The notes under the pieces: generated by a model | Database searches by the model: none | What the model saw: only the letters and a program-made list of their open reading frames with translations | What the model was told of the DNA's origin: nothing | DNA from: Planococcus ruber | Lineage (GTDB): Bacteria > Bacillota > Bacilli > Bacillales_A > Planococcaceae | DNA: 64,000 nucleotides | Assembly: GCF_022819085.1 (NCBI RefSeq) | Contig: NZ_JALHAG010000004.1 | Span: forward strand, 124,001 to 188,000 | Direction of reading: 5' to 3' | In this document: piece after piece, positions 49,186-59,680 of the stretch | Layout: each line of letters starts with the position of its first letter | Numbering within the stretch: the first letter of the stretch is position 1 | Position numbers and translations under genes: made by a program

Positions 49186-49989
49186 TTGAATGCGCCAATC
49201 GGAGTTATTGATTCAGGAGTAGGCGGACTGACGGTGGCAAAAGAGATCATCAAACTTTTGCCGAACGAACAGATTTATTACATAGGGGATAATGCCAGAT
49301 GCCCTTATGGACCTCGTTCTCTCCAAGAAGTCCGTAAATTCACATGGCAAATGGCTGAAGCTTTGATGAAAAAGAAAATTAAGATGCTGGTGATCGCCTG
49401 CAATACAGCGACGGCTGCTGCTTTGAATTCTTTGCAGAAAAACTTGCCGATCCCTGTCATTGGTGTAATTTTCCCGGGAGCGAGAGCTGCCATCAAAACT
49501 TCACACAGCAAAAATATCGCAGTTCTTGGAACGCTAGGGACTGTGAAAAGCGGCGCGTATGAAAAAGCGATCAAATCGCTGGTTTCTTCTGCCCATGTGG
49601 TCCAACTGGCCTGCCCGCGGTTTGTGCCGCTTGTGGAAAGTGATGAATACGAAGGGGAATTTGCCCGGACGATGGTACAGGATACACTTTCCCAAATTGA
49701 AGAGGAAGAATTTGATACCGCTATTTTAGGCTGTACGCATTATCCGCTATTGCAAGGATTTATTGAAGAAGTTTTCGGCAGCGGTGTAAAGGTATTGTCT
49801 TCTGCCCAAGAAACGGCAAAAGACGTCGAGCGGCATTTGAGGTACAATAAACAGCTTGCTGACCGGCAAAAGCCGCCAGTCCATCATTTTTATACATCCG
49901 GTTCCACGCCGATCTTTACTTCGATTATTGAAAAGTGGCTGAACATTGAACATCCATTGATCCACTCTATCCGATTCCCCAAGACCTGA
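49186..49989 (+). CDS. racE: Glutamate racemase
   Basis: It makes D-glutamate for peptidoglycan. The 267-residue protein (272 in B. subtilis RacE) starts at TTG 49186, with GAGGTAA upstream, and has PIGVIDSGVGGLTVAKEI and the two catalytic cysteines in VIACNTATAAAL and ILGCTHYPLL. A terminator follows. B. subtilis has gerM between racE and rph; it is absent here. Confidence 0.95.
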   Translation: MNAPIGVIDSGVGGLTVAKEIIKLLPNEQIYYIGDNARCPYGPRSLQEVRKFTWQMAEALMKKKIKMLVIACNTATAAALNSLQKNLPIPVIGVIFPGARAAIKTSHSKNIAVLGTLGTVKSGAYEKAIKSLVSSAHVVQLACPRFVPLVESDEYEGEFARTMVQDTLSQIEEEEFDTAILGCTHYPLLQGFIEEVFGSGVKVLSSAQETAKDVERHLRYNKQLADRQKPPVHHFYTSGSTPIFTSIIEKWLNIEHPLIHSIRFPKT

Positions 49990-50010
49990 TGGCTAAGCTA
50001 TCAGGTTTTT
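49984..50010 (+). terminator. Intrinsic terminator after racE
   Basis: ACCTGAT (49984-49990) pairs with ATCAGGT (50000-50006), with T's after; the stem starts within the last racE codons. Confidence 0.8.
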
Positions 50011-50065
50011 GGCTGTCTTAAAGGAAATATGGTAAGCTATTTGAGCAAATACAAGGAGGATTCTC

Positions 50066-50815
50066 ATGACAAGAATTGATGAACGAGCAACAAATGAACT
50101 GCGCCCGGTGCAGATGGAAGTGGATTATTTGATCCACCCTGAAGGGTCTGTATTAATCACGGTGGGCCAGACGAAAGTGATTTGTACAGCGACGGTGGAA
50201 GACAAAGTGCCGCCATTTCTGCGCGGCCAGGGAAAAGGCTGGATTACGGCAGAGTATTCCATGCTGCCGCGTGCCACCAATAGCCGGAACCGCCGGGAAG
50301 CATCTGCCGGGAAAATCAGCGGCCGGACAATGGAGATTCAGCGGTTGATCGGCCGTGCGCTGCGCGCTGTCGTAGATTTGGAAAAGCTCGGCGAACGGAC
50401 GCTTTGGATTGACTGCGACGTGATCCAGGCAGACGGCGGGACGCGTACAGCTTCGATTACTGGCGCTTTTGTGGCAATGGCGATAGCCATAGGGAAATTG
50501 GAGCTTCCGGCATTTCCGGTTACCGACTTTCTAGCAGCGACAAGCGTGGGAATCGACAGTGAACATGGTGCCATTCTGGACTTAAACTATGTAGAAGACT
50601 CTTCTGCAGAAGTGGACATGAATCTTGTGATGACGGGATCCGGCCAATTTGTGGAATTGCAGGGGACCGGGGAAGAATCGACGTTTACACGGGCGCAGCT
50701 CAATGAACTTCTTGATCTTGGTGAATCCGGCATCCAGCAATTGATCGGAAAACAAAAAGAAGTGCTGGGGAGACTGGCGCAAAAAATCGGCGAAGAGGTG
50801 AAATCGAATTTATGA
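50066..50815 (+). CDS. rph: Ribonuclease PH
   Basis: A phosphorolytic 3'-5' exoribonuclease that trims tRNA 3' ends. The 249-residue protein has the signature [23 protein letters not shown] (about 57-79), [14 protein letters not shown] and [19 protein letters not shown] (about 116-134). AAGGAGG precedes the ATG. It overlaps rdgB by 4 nt, the same pair as B. subtilis rph-ysnA. Confidence 0.96.
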   Translation: MTRIDERATNELRPVQMEVDYLIHPEGSVLITVGQTKVICTATVEDKVPPFLRGQGKGWITAEYSMLPRATNSRNRREASAGKISGRTMEIQRLIGRALRAVVDLEKLGERTLWIDCDVIQADGGTRTASITGAFVAMAIAIGKLELPAFPVTDFLAATSVGIDSEHGAILDLNYVEDSSAEVDMNLVMTGSGQFVELQGTGEESTFTRAQLNELLDLGESGIQQLIGKQKEVLGRLAQKIGEEVKSNL

Positions 50816-51417
50816 AACAAGTAATCATTGCAACTCAAAACAAAGGCAAAGCAAAAGATTTTGAAGCCCTTTTTGGACCGCTCGGCTACGAAGTGCTGAC
50901 GCTTCGCGATGTAGCAAAAGACATGGACGTTGAAGAAACAGGGGTTACTTTCGAAGAAAATGCCATCCTTAAAGCGGAAGCTGTAGCTGAAGCCCTTCAA
51001 ACGACGGTGATTGCGGACGACAGCGGCCTCGAAATTGATGCATTGAACGGTGAACCGGGGGTCTATTCCGCACGTTATGCCGGTGAAGCAAAAAGCGATG
51101 AAGCCAATATTGAAAAAGTATTGGGGAAATTGGAGGGGGTACCTGAAGAACAGAGAACAGCACGGTTCCGGTGCGTTTTGGCGATTGCTTCGCCGAATAA
51201 AGAAACCGTCACTTATTCAGGATCCTGCGAAGGCGTGATTCTTTCCGAACGGAGAGGCGAGAACGGTTTCGGCTACGATCCGATTTTCTACGTACCGAGC
51301 GAGGGCAAGGCGATGGCCGAACTTGTGCCGGAAGAAAAAGCCGCCATTTCTCACCGCGGCAATGCCCTGCGCGAATTGGAAAAAGCGATGCCGGAATGGT
51401 TGAATAACGGCCAATAA
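50812..51417 (+). CDS. rdgB: XTP/dITP diphosphatase (RdgB/HAM1 family)
   Basis: It removes non-canonical purine triphosphates (dITP, XTP) from the nucleotide pool. The 201-residue protein begins [20 protein letters not shown] (substrate and metal binding) and has [25 protein letters not shown] (about 64-88), [11 protein letters not shown] and [12 protein letters not shown]. Its ATG overlaps the rph stop (ATGA). It is B. subtilis ysnA; ysnB, next in that genome, is absent. Confidence 0.95.
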   Translation: MKQVIIATQNKGKAKDFEALFGPLGYEVLTLRDVAKDMDVEETGVTFEENAILKAEAVAEALQTTVIADDSGLEIDALNGEPGVYSARYAGEAKSDEANIEKVLGKLEGVPEEQRTARFRCVLAIASPNKETVTYSGSCEGVILSERRGENGFGYDPIFYVPSEGKAMAELVPEEKAAISHRGNALRELEKAMPEWLNNGQ

Positions 51418-51457
51418 AAGAAAATGAAATAAATTCTAATGTTTTTTTAAAATAGCG

Positions 51458-51486
51458 TTGACTTTTCGTTAAATCATTTCTATAAT
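51458..51486 (+). promoter_or_regulatory. tRNA-Arg promoter
   Basis: TTGACT (51458-51463), a 17-bp spacer and consensus TATAAT (51481-51486), about 70 bp before the tRNA. Confidence 0.85.
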
Positions 51487-51556
51487 TAAAATTGTCTTTC
51501 AGTTGAAAACCGAACACCTCATACAAGGTTAGAGAGTTTCAATAGAAGAAAGCCAT

Positions 51557-51630
<74 letters not shown>

Positions 51631-51654
51631 TAAAATTATCGAAATGATACATAG

Positions 51655-51690
51655 AAAGAGGCCTGAAGCAATTTGCTCCAGGCCTCTTTT
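51655..51690 (+). terminator. Intrinsic terminator after tRNA-Arg
   Basis: AAAGAGGCCTG pairs with CAGGCCTCTTT, extended by AGCAA/TTGCT after one mismatch; T's follow. Confidence 0.88.
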
Positions 51691-51744
51691 ATTATAATTG
51701 CAGCAATAACCATTATGAATCTAATAGTAATTGGGGGGAGAAAT

Positions 51745-52047
51745 TTGCCGGTATGCGAAAACTGCAAAACCGAATGGACGTGGAAACAGACCTTAAAGAG
51801 CTCTTTTGTTTTGACGACAAGCATGACGTGCCCGTATTGCGGCGAAAAACAATATGCCACTCCGAAATCCAAAAAACGCACGTTTCTATTAAATATGCTG
51901 ATTCTTTTGCCGCTGTTGCTCCAAGCTCTTTTTGAGATTGGGGTCTGGACCACTCTTAGCCTCATGATTGGATTTTTTATCCTTGTCATGATTTCCATGC
52001 CTTTTTGGATGAGCGTGCAAAACGAGGAAACTTTTAAAATAATGTAA
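51745..52047 (+). CDS. cxxc_20_cxxc family protein
   Basis: I start at TTG 51745, after GGGGGGAG; the product has 100 residues. Two CxxC pairs, VCENC and CPYC, are separated by about 21 residues, matching the Firmicutes family named cxxc_20_cxxc (probably a zinc ribbon). Two transmembrane helices follow (about 49-67 and 70-90). The function of the family is not known. It lies alone between the tRNA and a TetR gene and has its own terminator. Confidence 0.75.
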   Translation: MPVCENCKTEWTWKQTLKSSFVLTTSMTCPYCGEKQYATPKSKKRTFLLNMLILLPLLLQALFEIGVWTTLSLMIGFFILVMISMPFWMSVQNEETFKIM

Positions 52048-52049
52048 CG

Positions 52050-52075
52050 ATCCGGAGCATTTGCTCCGGATTTTT
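52050..52075 (+). terminator. Intrinsic terminator after the cxxc gene
   Basis: ATCCGGAGC (52050-52058) pairs with GCTCCGGAT (52063-52071), followed by T's. Confidence 0.88.
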
Positions 52076-52124
52076 CTTTATTTGTCCAGAATGTGAATCA
52101 CCATATAAAAAAATGGCAAATAAT

Positions 52125-52140
52125 ATGAACTCGAGTTCAT
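52125..52140 (+). promoter_or_regulatory. Palindromic operator before the TetR gene
   Basis: ATGAACTCGAGTTCAT is a perfect 16-bp palindrome beside an AT-rich -10-like region, 44 bp before the TetR start. Autoregulation by that TetR protein is inferred. Confidence 0.65.
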
Positions 52141-52183
52141 GTTATTCTCCGATACGTGTTATTCTAAGAAAAGAGGTGAGAAC

Positions 52184-52819
52184 ATGCCAAATGAAGACCT
52201 TGTTGGAAGTTTTCCAACTTCTCCTAAACAGTCACGCTCAAAACAAAAAAAAGAAGCATTGATTGCCAGCGGCAAGGAATTATTCAGCCGAAAAGGGTTC
52301 GACCAAACCACTGCGAAAGAAATCGCTGCACACGCCCGTGTTGCGACCGGTACGTTTTATCGGTATTTTTCCGATAAGCGCCAGCTTCTCATGTCCCTGA
52401 TCGAAAACCAATTGGATTCGATGATGCCGCTTGAGTTGGAATGGCGAGGGGGAGACCCGGAAAAGCTGCTCGCTGGGCGCCTTGAAATCCATTACCACAA
52501 GATCAATGAATCCAACCTTCAAAAGCTGATGCCGGAACTTTTGCTGCGTGATGCCGAACTTGCTGAAATTGTAAATAAAGCAAGAGAACGCATCCACCAG
52601 AAATTCGTGAAGGATTTATCTGTCTTGCAGAAGAAAGGCTATCTTTGGCCGGACATCGATGTTGAAACTTTAACGTGGTGTTTGGAGTCCTTATTAGAAA
52701 AGCTGCAGAATCGGGTAAGCAAAGGCGAAGAAGTGGACTACCAACAATTCGCGAAAATATTTTGCCGAACTTTGTTCCCGCCGGAAAGCCTGCAGAAAAT
52801 GCGCACAGGAAAGATTTAA
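52184..52819 (+). CDS. TetR/AcrR family transcriptional regulator
   Basis: The start is ATG 52184 (MPNEDLVGSFPTSPKQ), with AGAGGTGAG upstream, giving 211 residues. The helix-turn-helix is at about 41-65 (TAKEIAAHARVATGTFYRYF). The C-terminal ligand domain is not recognisable to a specific effector. A perfect palindrome lies just upstream, and an Spx-like gene starts 14 nt downstream, so the two may form one unit. Confidence 0.87.
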   Translation: MPNEDLVGSFPTSPKQSRSKQKKEALIASGKELFSRKGFDQTTAKEIAAHARVATGTFYRYFSDKRQLLMSLIENQLDSMMPLELEWRGGDPEKLLAGRLEIHYHKINESNLQKLMPELLLRDAELAEIVNKARERIHQKFVKDLSVLQKKGYLWPDIDVETLTWCLESLLEKLQNRVSKGEEVDYQQFAKIFCRTLFPPESLQKMRTGKI

Positions 52820-52833
52820 GAAAGGAATGTGAA

Positions 52834-53241
52834 ATGATGAAAGCTAAATTATTCACTGCAACCAGCAACACCTCATGCCGTAAAGCAATCGCTTGGCTCG
52901 ATGAGTACGATATTCCATACGAAGAAAAAAACCTCTCCACGACACCCATCACAATTGAAGAGATTCAAGAAATCCTCTCGCTGACCAATGAAGGCACAGA
53001 AGAAATCATTTCGAAAAAAGCATATGCCATTAAAAAGCTGAAAATCGATTTTGATGCACTGTCCCTGCCTCAGCTTTATAAAGTCATCCAGGACAATCCA
53101 GGCGTTTTGCGCTTGCCGATTATCCATGACGGCCGAAAACTGCAGGTGGGCTATAACGATGATGAAATCCGCCAATTCTTGCCGCGCTGGTTCCGTTTGG
53201 ATCAATTTAAACAATTAATCAGCTTGTCAGGGAATATATGA
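52834..53241 (+). CDS. Spx/ArsC-like protein lacking the first cysteine of the CxxC switch
   Basis: A 135-residue protein of the Spx/MgsR branch of the ArsC family: KAKLFTATSNTSCRKAIAWL, EIQEILSLTNEGTEEIIS and GVLRLPIIHDGRKLQVGYND line up with Spx. Spx binds the RNA polymerase alpha subunit and senses disulfide stress through C10-x-x-C13. Here the first of these is Asn (NTSC), so an intramolecular disulfide cannot form at this site. The Gly of NEGTEEIIS, needed in Spx for alpha-subunit binding, is kept. AAAGGA lies 7 nt before ATG 52834. A paralogue of the true Spx is likely. Confidence 0.8.
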   Translation: MMKAKLFTATSNTSCRKAIAWLDEYDIPYEEKNLSTTPITIEEIQEILSLTNEGTEEIISKKAYAIKKLKIDFDALSLPQLYKVIQDNPGVLRLPIIHDGRKLQVGYNDDEIRQFLPRWFRLDQFKQLISLSGNI

Positions 53242-53333
53242 TGGCGCAAAGCCTCTTATGAAAAAATTCTTGGTTTTATTTTCCCGATAAATCCCCTTAT
53301 GTTATGATAGAGGCAATAAATGGGGTGGTTAAA

Positions 53334-54314
53334 ATGCGGAAGAAATATAGGGAGCTCAAACGGAAAGGCAATGTCATTGTATTTCCGACCACGATAAGCC
53401 GATTGTTGACAGACGGCATGAATCTCCTGAAAGAGGAGCAGTATGCAGAAGCCCGCGATAAGCTCTACCAAGTGCTGGCGTATGAACCTGAACATGCGGG
53501 GGCGCTTGGGGCCTATGCTTATTGCTTATTTGAGTTGGGGGATTACGAAGAGGCGCTCGACGTCTGCCGCGAACTGTTGAAAGTGGGTCCGATCCATTAT
53601 TTGGAGACGATGGAATTATACATAAGCTTGTTGATGCAAGTCAGGGAATTTGAAGAAGCAGAGCAAATGATCGAAATGCTGATCGAGGAAAAGGTTTTGC
53701 CCGAAGAACGGCTCGAGCAATTTCAGCAATTGCGCGAGTTGAATGAACGGATTGCTGCAAATGTATCCAAAGAAAAAGTGGATATCCAGCTTTACGATGC
53801 TGAGCATTTTATCACGCTGCGGCCGAGCGAGCAGGAGCATTTGATCATGGAGCTGCCGCCGACATCCTTTGAGCCGCTGAAGGAGAAGCTGTTTGCGCTG
53901 GTTGAACATCCAAAAACCGATCTGCTCACAAAAACATACATATTATTTATGCTTCACCAGGAAAAAGTGGCTGGCCGGCTTCACATCCAAAAGTTCCATT
54001 ACGAAGGGGAATTTTCTGCCGCCGCCTTGCCGGACCCTATAAACAATAAACGCATTGCAACAATCCGCACTTATTTAGAAGAAGCATTATCGAAAGACCC
54101 GACCCGCCTGGAAATGGCTATTGAACTGTTTGAACGGCATATTTACTTGTTCTATCCTTTTGCATGGGATGAATTTGAAGGGCGGGAAGTGGCCGAAGCC
54201 TATATGGGCTATTTGGACAGTTTGTTCACGGGAGAAGCGCCGAATGGGGTGGATGAAGAGCTGCACAAGCTGATAATTCAGGCAGAAGCTTGGTTTGAGA
54301 TTCGGAATGGGTAG
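53334..54314 (+). CDS. ysoA: TPR-repeat protein (YsoA-like)
   Basis: The start is ATG 53334 (MRKKYRELKRKGNVIVFP), with GGGGTGG upstream, giving 326 residues. Tetratricopeptide-like helix pairs lie at about 25-125 (LLTDGMNLLKEEQYAEARDKLYQVLAYEPEHAGALGAYAYCLFELGDYEEALDVC). The rest is helical without a known domain. It sits directly upstream of tig as ysoA does in B. subtilis. A protein-interaction role is likely, but the partner is unknown. Confidence 0.82.
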   Translation: MRKKYRELKRKGNVIVFPTTISRLLTDGMNLLKEEQYAEARDKLYQVLAYEPEHAGALGAYAYCLFELGDYEEALDVCRELLKVGPIHYLETMELYISLLMQVREFEEAEQMIEMLIEEKVLPEERLEQFQQLRELNERIAANVSKEKVDIQLYDAEHFITLRPSEQEHLIMELPPTSFEPLKEKLFALVEHPKTDLLTKTYILFMLHQEKVAGRLHIQKFHYEGEFSAAALPDPINNKRIATIRTYLEEALSKDPTRLEMAIELFERHIYLFYPFAWDEFEGREVAEAYMGYLDSLFTGEAPNGVDEELHKLIIQAEAWFEIRNG

Positions 54315-54417
54315 AAATAGTTGAACATGGCGCCATCTATGCTATAATATGGAGGTTGTCAAAATTCGTAGAAAACACGTACTATGACTTTGCAGAAAAT
54401 GTTTGGAGGGCTAATAT

Positions 54418-55731
54418 ATGTCAGCAAAATGGGAAAAACAAGAAGGTAACACAGGAACGTTAACAGTAGAAGTGCCTGTAGAAGTAGTAAATGCAGGATT
54501 GGATCAAGCATTCAAGAAAGTCGTAAAAGAAATCAACGTGCCAGGTTTCCGTAAAGGGAAAATGCCTCGCCAAATGTTCGAAAAACGTTTCGGCGTAGAA
54601 TCATTGTACCAAGATGCTTTGGACTTCATCTTGCCGGACGCTTATGCGAACGCTGTTGAAGAAGCCGGAATCAACCCAGTTGACCGCCCGGAAATCGATA
54701 TCGATACAATGGAGAAAAACAAGCCATTGGTATTCACAGCTAAAGTAATCGTTAAACCTGAAGTTCAGCTAGGCGAATACAAAGGCATCGAAGTAACAAA
54801 ACAAGATACTGAAGTAACTGACGAAGAAATCGAAAACCAATTGAAAGAAAACCAAGAACGTTTTGCTGAACTTGCTGTTAAAGAAGACGAAGCAATCGTT
54901 GAAGGCGATACAGCTGTTATCGATTTCGAAGGTTTCGTTGATGGAGAAGCATTTGAAGGCGGAAAAGGAGAAGATTATTCTCTTGAAATCGGTTCAAACT
55001 CATTCATCCCTGGATTCGAAGAGCAGTTGGTCGGCGTAAAAGCAGGAGAAGAAAAAGACGTTGAAGTCACTTTCCCTGAAGAATACCATGCAGCTGAGCT
55101 TGCTGGTAAAGCAGCAACATTCAAAGTGAAAGTACATGAAGTAAAAGCAAAAGAACTTCCTGAACTTAACGATGAATTCGCTAAAGAAATCGATGCTGAA
55201 GTCGCTTCTTTAGAAGAGTTGCGCACAAAAATGAAAGAAACATTGTCTGCTGAAAAACAATCAGCTTCTGATGCTCAACTACGCGATGAGTTGGTACAAA
55301 AAGTTGCAGAAAACGCAACAATCGACCTTCCGCATGCAATGATCCACACGGAAATGGACCGCATGATGCAAGATTTCGAACAGCGTTTGACGCAGCAAGG
55401 CATGAACCTTGACCTTTACTACCAATTCTCAGGACAAGACGAGCAAGCGTTGCGCGCTCAAATGCACGATGACGCTGAAACGCGAGTTCGTGTATCACTA
55501 GTTCTTGAAGCAATCGCTGAAGCTGAGAACATGGAAGTGACAACTGAAGACATCAACAAAGAACTTGAAAAAATGTCTGGCCAATTTAACATGGATGCAG
55601 AGCAAATCAAAGCGGCTTTAGGCGGTACTGAAATGCTTGAAAACGATATCCGTATGCAGAACACAGTTGAATTCTTAGTAGAAAATGCTAACATCACAAC
55701 TGAAATTGCAAACGCTGAAGACGCTGAATAA
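54418..55731 (+). CDS. tig: Trigger factor
   Basis: A ribosome-bound chaperone with prolyl isomerase activity. The 437-residue protein has the ribosome-binding domain with the signature [17 protein letters not shown] (about 43-59), an FKBP-type domain (about 160-245) and the C-terminal chaperone arms. TGGAGGG lies 8 nt before the ATG. A strong terminator separates it from clpX. Confidence 0.97.
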   Translation: MSAKWEKQEGNTGTLTVEVPVEVVNAGLDQAFKKVVKEINVPGFRKGKMPRQMFEKRFGVESLYQDALDFILPDAYANAVEEAGINPVDRPEIDIDTMEKNKPLVFTAKVIVKPEVQLGEYKGIEVTKQDTEVTDEEIENQLKENQERFAELAVKEDEAIVEGDTAVIDFEGFVDGEAFEGGKGEDYSLEIGSNSFIPGFEEQLVGVKAGEEKDVEVTFPEEYHAAELAGKAATFKVKVHEVKAKELPELNDEFAKEIDAEVASLEELRTKMKETLSAEKQSASDAQLRDELVQKVAENATIDLPHAMIHTEMDRMMQDFEQRLTQQGMNLDLYYQFSGQDEQALRAQMHDDAETRVRVSLVLEAIAEAENMEVTTEDINKELEKMSGQFNMDAEQIKAALGGTEMLENDIRMQNTVEFLVENANITTEIANAEDAE

Positions 55732-55754
55732 TTAACGCCTATAATTTACAACCG

Positions 55755-55784
55755 AAAACAAGGCACGGCATCGTGCCTTGTTTT
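55755..55784 (+). terminator. Intrinsic terminator after tig
   Basis: A perfect 13-bp stem, AAAACAAGGCACG (55755-55767) with CGTGCCTTGTTTT (55772-55784), loop GCAT. Confidence 0.92.
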
Positions 55785-55871
55785 CCTCTACATAAAACCA
55801 ATAAAATCGACATAACCGGCACATATAAAATCGACTATTGTCATTTTAATTACGTACATAATGCTTTCCTT

Positions 55872-55900
55872 TTGGTTTAATTCTAATTAGTTGATACAAT
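55872..55900 (+). promoter_or_regulatory. clpX promoter
   Basis: TTGGTT (55872-55877), a 17-bp spacer and TACAAT (55895-55900). Confidence 0.65.
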
Positions 55901-55944
55901 AACGAATATCTTGTAAGATAATGGCTTGAATAGGGGTGAATACA

Positions 55945-57216
55945 TTGTTCAAATTCAATGACGAAAAAGACCATCTTAAATGTTCATTTTGCGGAAAACC
56001 GCAGGAGCAGGTCCGTAAACTGGTCGCAGGGCCAGGTGTATATATTTGCGACGAATGTATTGAGCTTTGCACGGAAATCGTAGAAGAAGAGCTTGGTACA
56101 GAAGAAGCAGTTGAGTTCAAAGAAGTTCCAAAACCGAAAGAGATTTTGGACATTTTAAACGGTTATGTAATCGGCCAGGAAAAAGCGAAGAAATCGTTGG
56201 CGGTCGCAGTGTATAACCACTATAAACGCGTTAACTCAAACAGCAAGATCGATGACATCGAACTGTCTAAATCGAATATTGTTTTAATTGGGCCGACAGG
56301 AAGCGGGAAAACATTGCTTGCTCAAACTTTAGCCCGCATTTTGAACGTTCCATTTGCTATCGCAGATGCGACGTCATTAACAGAAGCCGGATATGTCGGC
56401 GAAGATGTGGAGAACATTCTCCTGAAGCTGATCCAAGCTGCGGATTATGACGTGGAACGTGCTGAAAAAGGCATCATCTATATCGATGAAATTGATAAAG
56501 TAGCCCGCAAATCGGAAAACCCATCGATTACACGCGATGTTTCCGGTGAAGGCGTTCAGCAAGCCCTCTTAAAAATTCTTGAAGGAACAACTGCAAGTGT
56601 GCCACCACAAGGCGGACGCAAGCATCCTCATCAAGAATTCATCCAAATCGATACGACGAATGTATTGTTCATTGTCGGCGGTGCTTTTGACGGCGTAGAA
56701 CAAATCATCAAACGCCGTTTGGGCAATAAAGTCATCGGTTTCGGTGCAGATCCAAACAAAGAGGAATTGGATCAGAAATCATTGCTCAGCCAATTGATTC
56801 CTGAAGATTTGCTGAAATTCGGTTTGATTCCAGAGTTCATCGGCCGTTTGCCGGTATTGGCAAGCCTTGAGCAATTGGATGAAAATGCATTGGTGCAAAT
56901 CTTGACGGAACCGAAAAACGCATTGATTAAGCAATATCAAAAAATGATGGAGCTTGATGATGTCGAATTGACATTTGAAGACGATGCCTTAGTTGAAATC
57001 GCGAAATTGGCGATCGAACGAAAGACAGGTGCCCGAGGGCTTCGTTCAATCATTGAGAACATCATGCTTGATGTCATGTTTGACTTGCCATCCCGCGAAG
57101 ATATCGTGGAATGCGTCATCACAAAAGAAACTGTCACTGAAAGCGCTCAGCCAAAACTATTGCTAGAAGACGGTTCAGAATATAAAGGCGACAATAACGA
57201 GAAAACATCCGCCTAA
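55945..57216 (+). CDS. clpX: ATP-dependent Clp protease ATP-binding subunit ClpX
   Basis: An AAA+ unfoldase that feeds substrates to ClpP. I start at TTG 55945 ([18 protein letters not shown]), with AGGGGTGA upstream; a GTG at 55936 would overlap that site. The 423-residue protein has an N-terminal zinc finger (Cys13, Cys16, Cys35, Cys38), Walker A GPTGSGKT, pore loop GYVG, Walker [10 protein letters not shown] and arginine-finger region PEFIGRLPV. The next gene is lonA; lonB, between the two in B. subtilis, is missing. Confidence 0.96.
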   Translation: MFKFNDEKDHLKCSFCGKPQEQVRKLVAGPGVYICDECIELCTEIVEEELGTEEAVEFKEVPKPKEILDILNGYVIGQEKAKKSLAVAVYNHYKRVNSNSKIDDIELSKSNIVLIGPTGSGKTLLAQTLARILNVPFAIADATSLTEAGYVGEDVENILLKLIQAADYDVERAEKGIIYIDEIDKVARKSENPSITRDVSGEGVQQALLKILEGTTASVPPQGGRKHPHQEFIQIDTTNVLFIVGGAFDGVEQIIKRRLGNKVIGFGADPNKEELDQKSLLSQLIPEDLLKFGLIPEFIGRLPVLASLEQLDENALVQILTEPKNALIKQYQKMMELDDVELTFEDDALVEIAKLAIERKTGARGLRSIIENIMLDVMFDLPSREDIVECVITKETVTESAQPKLLLEDGSEYKGDNNEKTSA

Positions 57217-57273
57217 AAGTTACTGCTTTCAGCAAGAAGCCGCAGAAAATTTGCGGAATATAGGATGATACGG

Positions 57274-57323
57274 GCTGACTCTGATCGTGCACATCCGCGC
57301 GTTTAGGGTCAGCTTGTTTTTTT
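57274..57323 (+). terminator. Intrinsic terminator after clpX
   Basis: GCTGACTCT (57274-57282) pairs with AGGGTCAGC (57305-57313) with one wobble, followed by TTGTTTTTTT. Confidence 0.75.
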
Positions 57324-57352
57324 GATGAAAATAACCGGAGGTGTTCTCCCGA

Positions 57353-59680
57353 ATGGCTAAGAAAAAAATAACGAAACGCGTGCCTTTATTGCCGCTGCGA
57401 GGCCTCCTCGTATTTCCGACGATGGTCCTGCACATTGATGTAGGCCGGGAACGGTCTATTGCGGCGCTAGAGCAAGCGATGCTCGAAGACAACATCATTT
57501 TCCTGGCGACTCAAAAAGAAATGAGCATCGAGCAGCCGGAAAAAGAAGATCTTCACAAAATCGGTACACTTGCTTACGTTAAACAAATGCTGAAATTGCC
57601 GAATGGCACCATCCGTGTCCTTGTAGAAGGGCAGGAACGTGCACAATGGAAGCAGTATACAGAAGAAGAAAACTTGACGATGGTTGAAGTGACGACGTTC
57701 CCGGATGAAACGGAACGGACAGCGGAACAAGACGCATTAATGCGCTTGCTGCTCGAGCACTTTGAAAAGTATGCGAAAGCTTCGAAAAAAATCACGACTG
57801 AAACTTATAATACGGTGGCCGACATTGAAGAGCCCGGCCGTTTAGCGGATATGGTGGCTTCTCATTTGCCGATCAAAGTTGCGGGCAAACAGGAAATTCT
57901 TGAAACGTTCGATATCGATAAGCGATTGGAATTGCTGATCACCCGCTTGCACAATGAGCAGGAAGTGATTGATTTGGAAAAACGCATCAGCCAGCGCGTG
58001 AAGAAGTCGATGGAACAGACCCAAAAAGAGTTTTATCTTCGCGAACAGATGAAAGCCATTCAGACAGAGCTTGGCGACAAAGACGGCAAATCTGCTGAAA
58101 TCGTTGATTTGAAGAAACGAATCGAAGAAGCCGGCATGCCGGAATCTACGGAAAAAGCGGCACTAAAAGAATTGGACCGTTACGAAAAATTGCCGTCAGC
58201 AGCAGCGGAAAGCGGCATTATCCGCAATTACATTGAGTGGCTGGTAACGATCCCATGGTCGAACGCGACTGAAGACCGTTTAGACATCAAATATGCGGAA
58301 GAAGTCCTTGACCGGGACCATGACGGCTTGGAAAGCGTCAAAGAGCGCGTGTTAGAATATTTAGCGGTGCAGCAGATGACGAAATCACTGCGTGGACCGA
58401 TCCTTTGCCTCGTCGGGCCTCCGGGCGTCGGGAAAACGTCCTTAGCAAAATCGATTGCCGAATCGCTTGACCGCAAATTTGTCCGGGTATCGCTTGGCGG
58501 CGTACGCGACGAATCGGAAATCCGTGGACATCGCCGTACGTATGTCGGCGCAATGCCAGGGCGCATGATTCAAGGAATGAAAAAGGCATCTACGATCAAT
58601 CCTGTTTTCTTGCTGGATGAAATCGATAAGATGTCAAATGACTTCCGCGGAGACCCGTCTTCTGCCATGCTTGAAGTATTGGATCCGGAACAGAACAATT
58701 CGTTTAGCGACCATTATATAGAAGAAACGTATGATCTTTCGAATGTTCTATTCATTGCGACGGCAAATGATCTTGGATCAATCCCGGGGCCGCTTCGCGA
58801 CCGGATGGAAGTCATTTCGATTGCCGGCTACACTGAAGCCGAAAAACAAATGATCGCGAAAAACCATCTGGCGCCGAAACAATTAAAAGAACATGGGCTG
58901 GAAGAGGGCCAGTTGACTTTCAATGACGAAGCTTTGCTTTCCATTGTCCGTTATTATACAAGGGAAGCGGGAGTGCGCGGCCTTGAACGCCAAATTGCTT
59001 CCATTTGCCGCAAAGTGACGAAACAGATTGTCAGCGGCGAAAAAGAATCGGTGGCAGTAACCGCTGATTTGGTCGAAGAATATTTAGGCAAACGCAAATT
59101 CCGCTATGGAATGGCGGAGGCCGTCAACCAAATCGGTGTGGCGACAGGCCTTGCTTACACAACAGTAGGCGGCGATACGCTTCAAATCGAAGTTTCATTG
59201 TCAGCCGGCAAAGGCAAACTCCAGTTGACCGGTAAACTTGGCGATGTCATGAAAGAGTCGGCACAGACGGCACTTTCATTCGTCAGAGCAAATGCCGAAT
59301 CACTCGGCATTGATCCGTCTTTCCATGAGTCGCAGGATATCCATATCCACGTGCCTGAAGGAGCGGTGCCAAAAGACGGCCCATCTGCCGGGATTACGAT
59401 TGCGACAGCTTTAGTATCTGCGCTGTCAAAACGTCCGATTCGCCGAGAAGTCGGCATGACCGGCGAAATTACATTGCGCGGACGCGTGTTGCCGATTGGC
59501 GGCGTGAAAGAGAAAACATTAAGCGCACACCGTGCAGGATTGAAAACGATCATCTTGCCGACCGATAATGAGCGGGATATCGAAGACATTCCGGAAAGTG
59601 TCCGTGAAGAATTGACGTTCAAACTTGTTTCTCAAGCGGAAGAGGCACTTGAAATCGCATTAGAAGGAGAAAACGAATGA
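57353..59680 (+). CDS. lon: ATP-dependent protease LonA
   Basis: A cytosolic AAA+ serine protease for misfolded and regulatory proteins. The start is ATG 57353 ([22 protein letters not shown]), with CGGAGGTG 9 nt upstream, giving 775 residues (774 in B. subtilis). It has the LAN domain (1-205), a coiled coil, Walker [10 protein letters not shown] (about 355), Walker [11 protein letters not shown] and the Ser-Lys dyad in [10 protein letters not shown] and [14 protein letters not shown]. Its stop overlaps the engB start (ATGA). Confidence 0.97.
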   Translation: MAKKKITKRVPLLPLRGLLVFPTMVLHIDVGRERSIAALEQAMLEDNIIFLATQKEMSIEQPEKEDLHKIGTLAYVKQMLKLPNGTIRVLVEGQERAQWKQYTEEENLTMVEVTTFPDETERTAEQDALMRLLLEHFEKYAKASKKITTETYNTVADIEEPGRLADMVASHLPIKVAGKQEILETFDIDKRLELLITRLHNEQEVIDLEKRISQRVKKSMEQTQKEFYLREQMKAIQTELGDKDGKSAEIVDLKKRIEEAGMPESTEKAALKELDRYEKLPSAAAESGIIRNYIEWLVTIPWSNATEDRLDIKYAEEVLDRDHDGLESVKERVLEYLAVQQMTKSLRGPILCLVGPPGVGKTSLAKSIAESLDRKFVRVSLGGVRDESEIRGHRRTYVGAMPGRMIQGMKKASTINPVFLLDEIDKMSNDFRGDPSSAMLEVLDPEQNNSFSDHYIEETYDLSNVLFIATANDLGSIPGPLRDRMEVISIAGYTEAEKQMIAKNHLAPKQLKEHGLEEGQLTFNDEALLSIVRYYTREAGVRGLERQIASICRKVTKQIVSGEKESVAVTADLVEEYLGKRKFRYGMAEAVNQIGVATGLAYTTVGGDTLQIEVSLSAGKGKLQLTGKLGDVMKESAQTALSFVRANAESLGIDPSFHESQDIHIHVPEGAVPKDGPSAGITIATALVSALSKRPIRREVGMTGEITLRGRVLPIGGVKEKTLSAHRAGLKTIILPTDNERDIEDIPESVREELTFKLVSQAEEALEIALEGENE

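Noticed and set aside
52675-52833. Upstream extension of the Spx-like gene to 52675
   Set aside because: It overlaps the TetR gene by about 145 nt, and the Spx family begins at ATG 52834, which has AAAGGA upstream.
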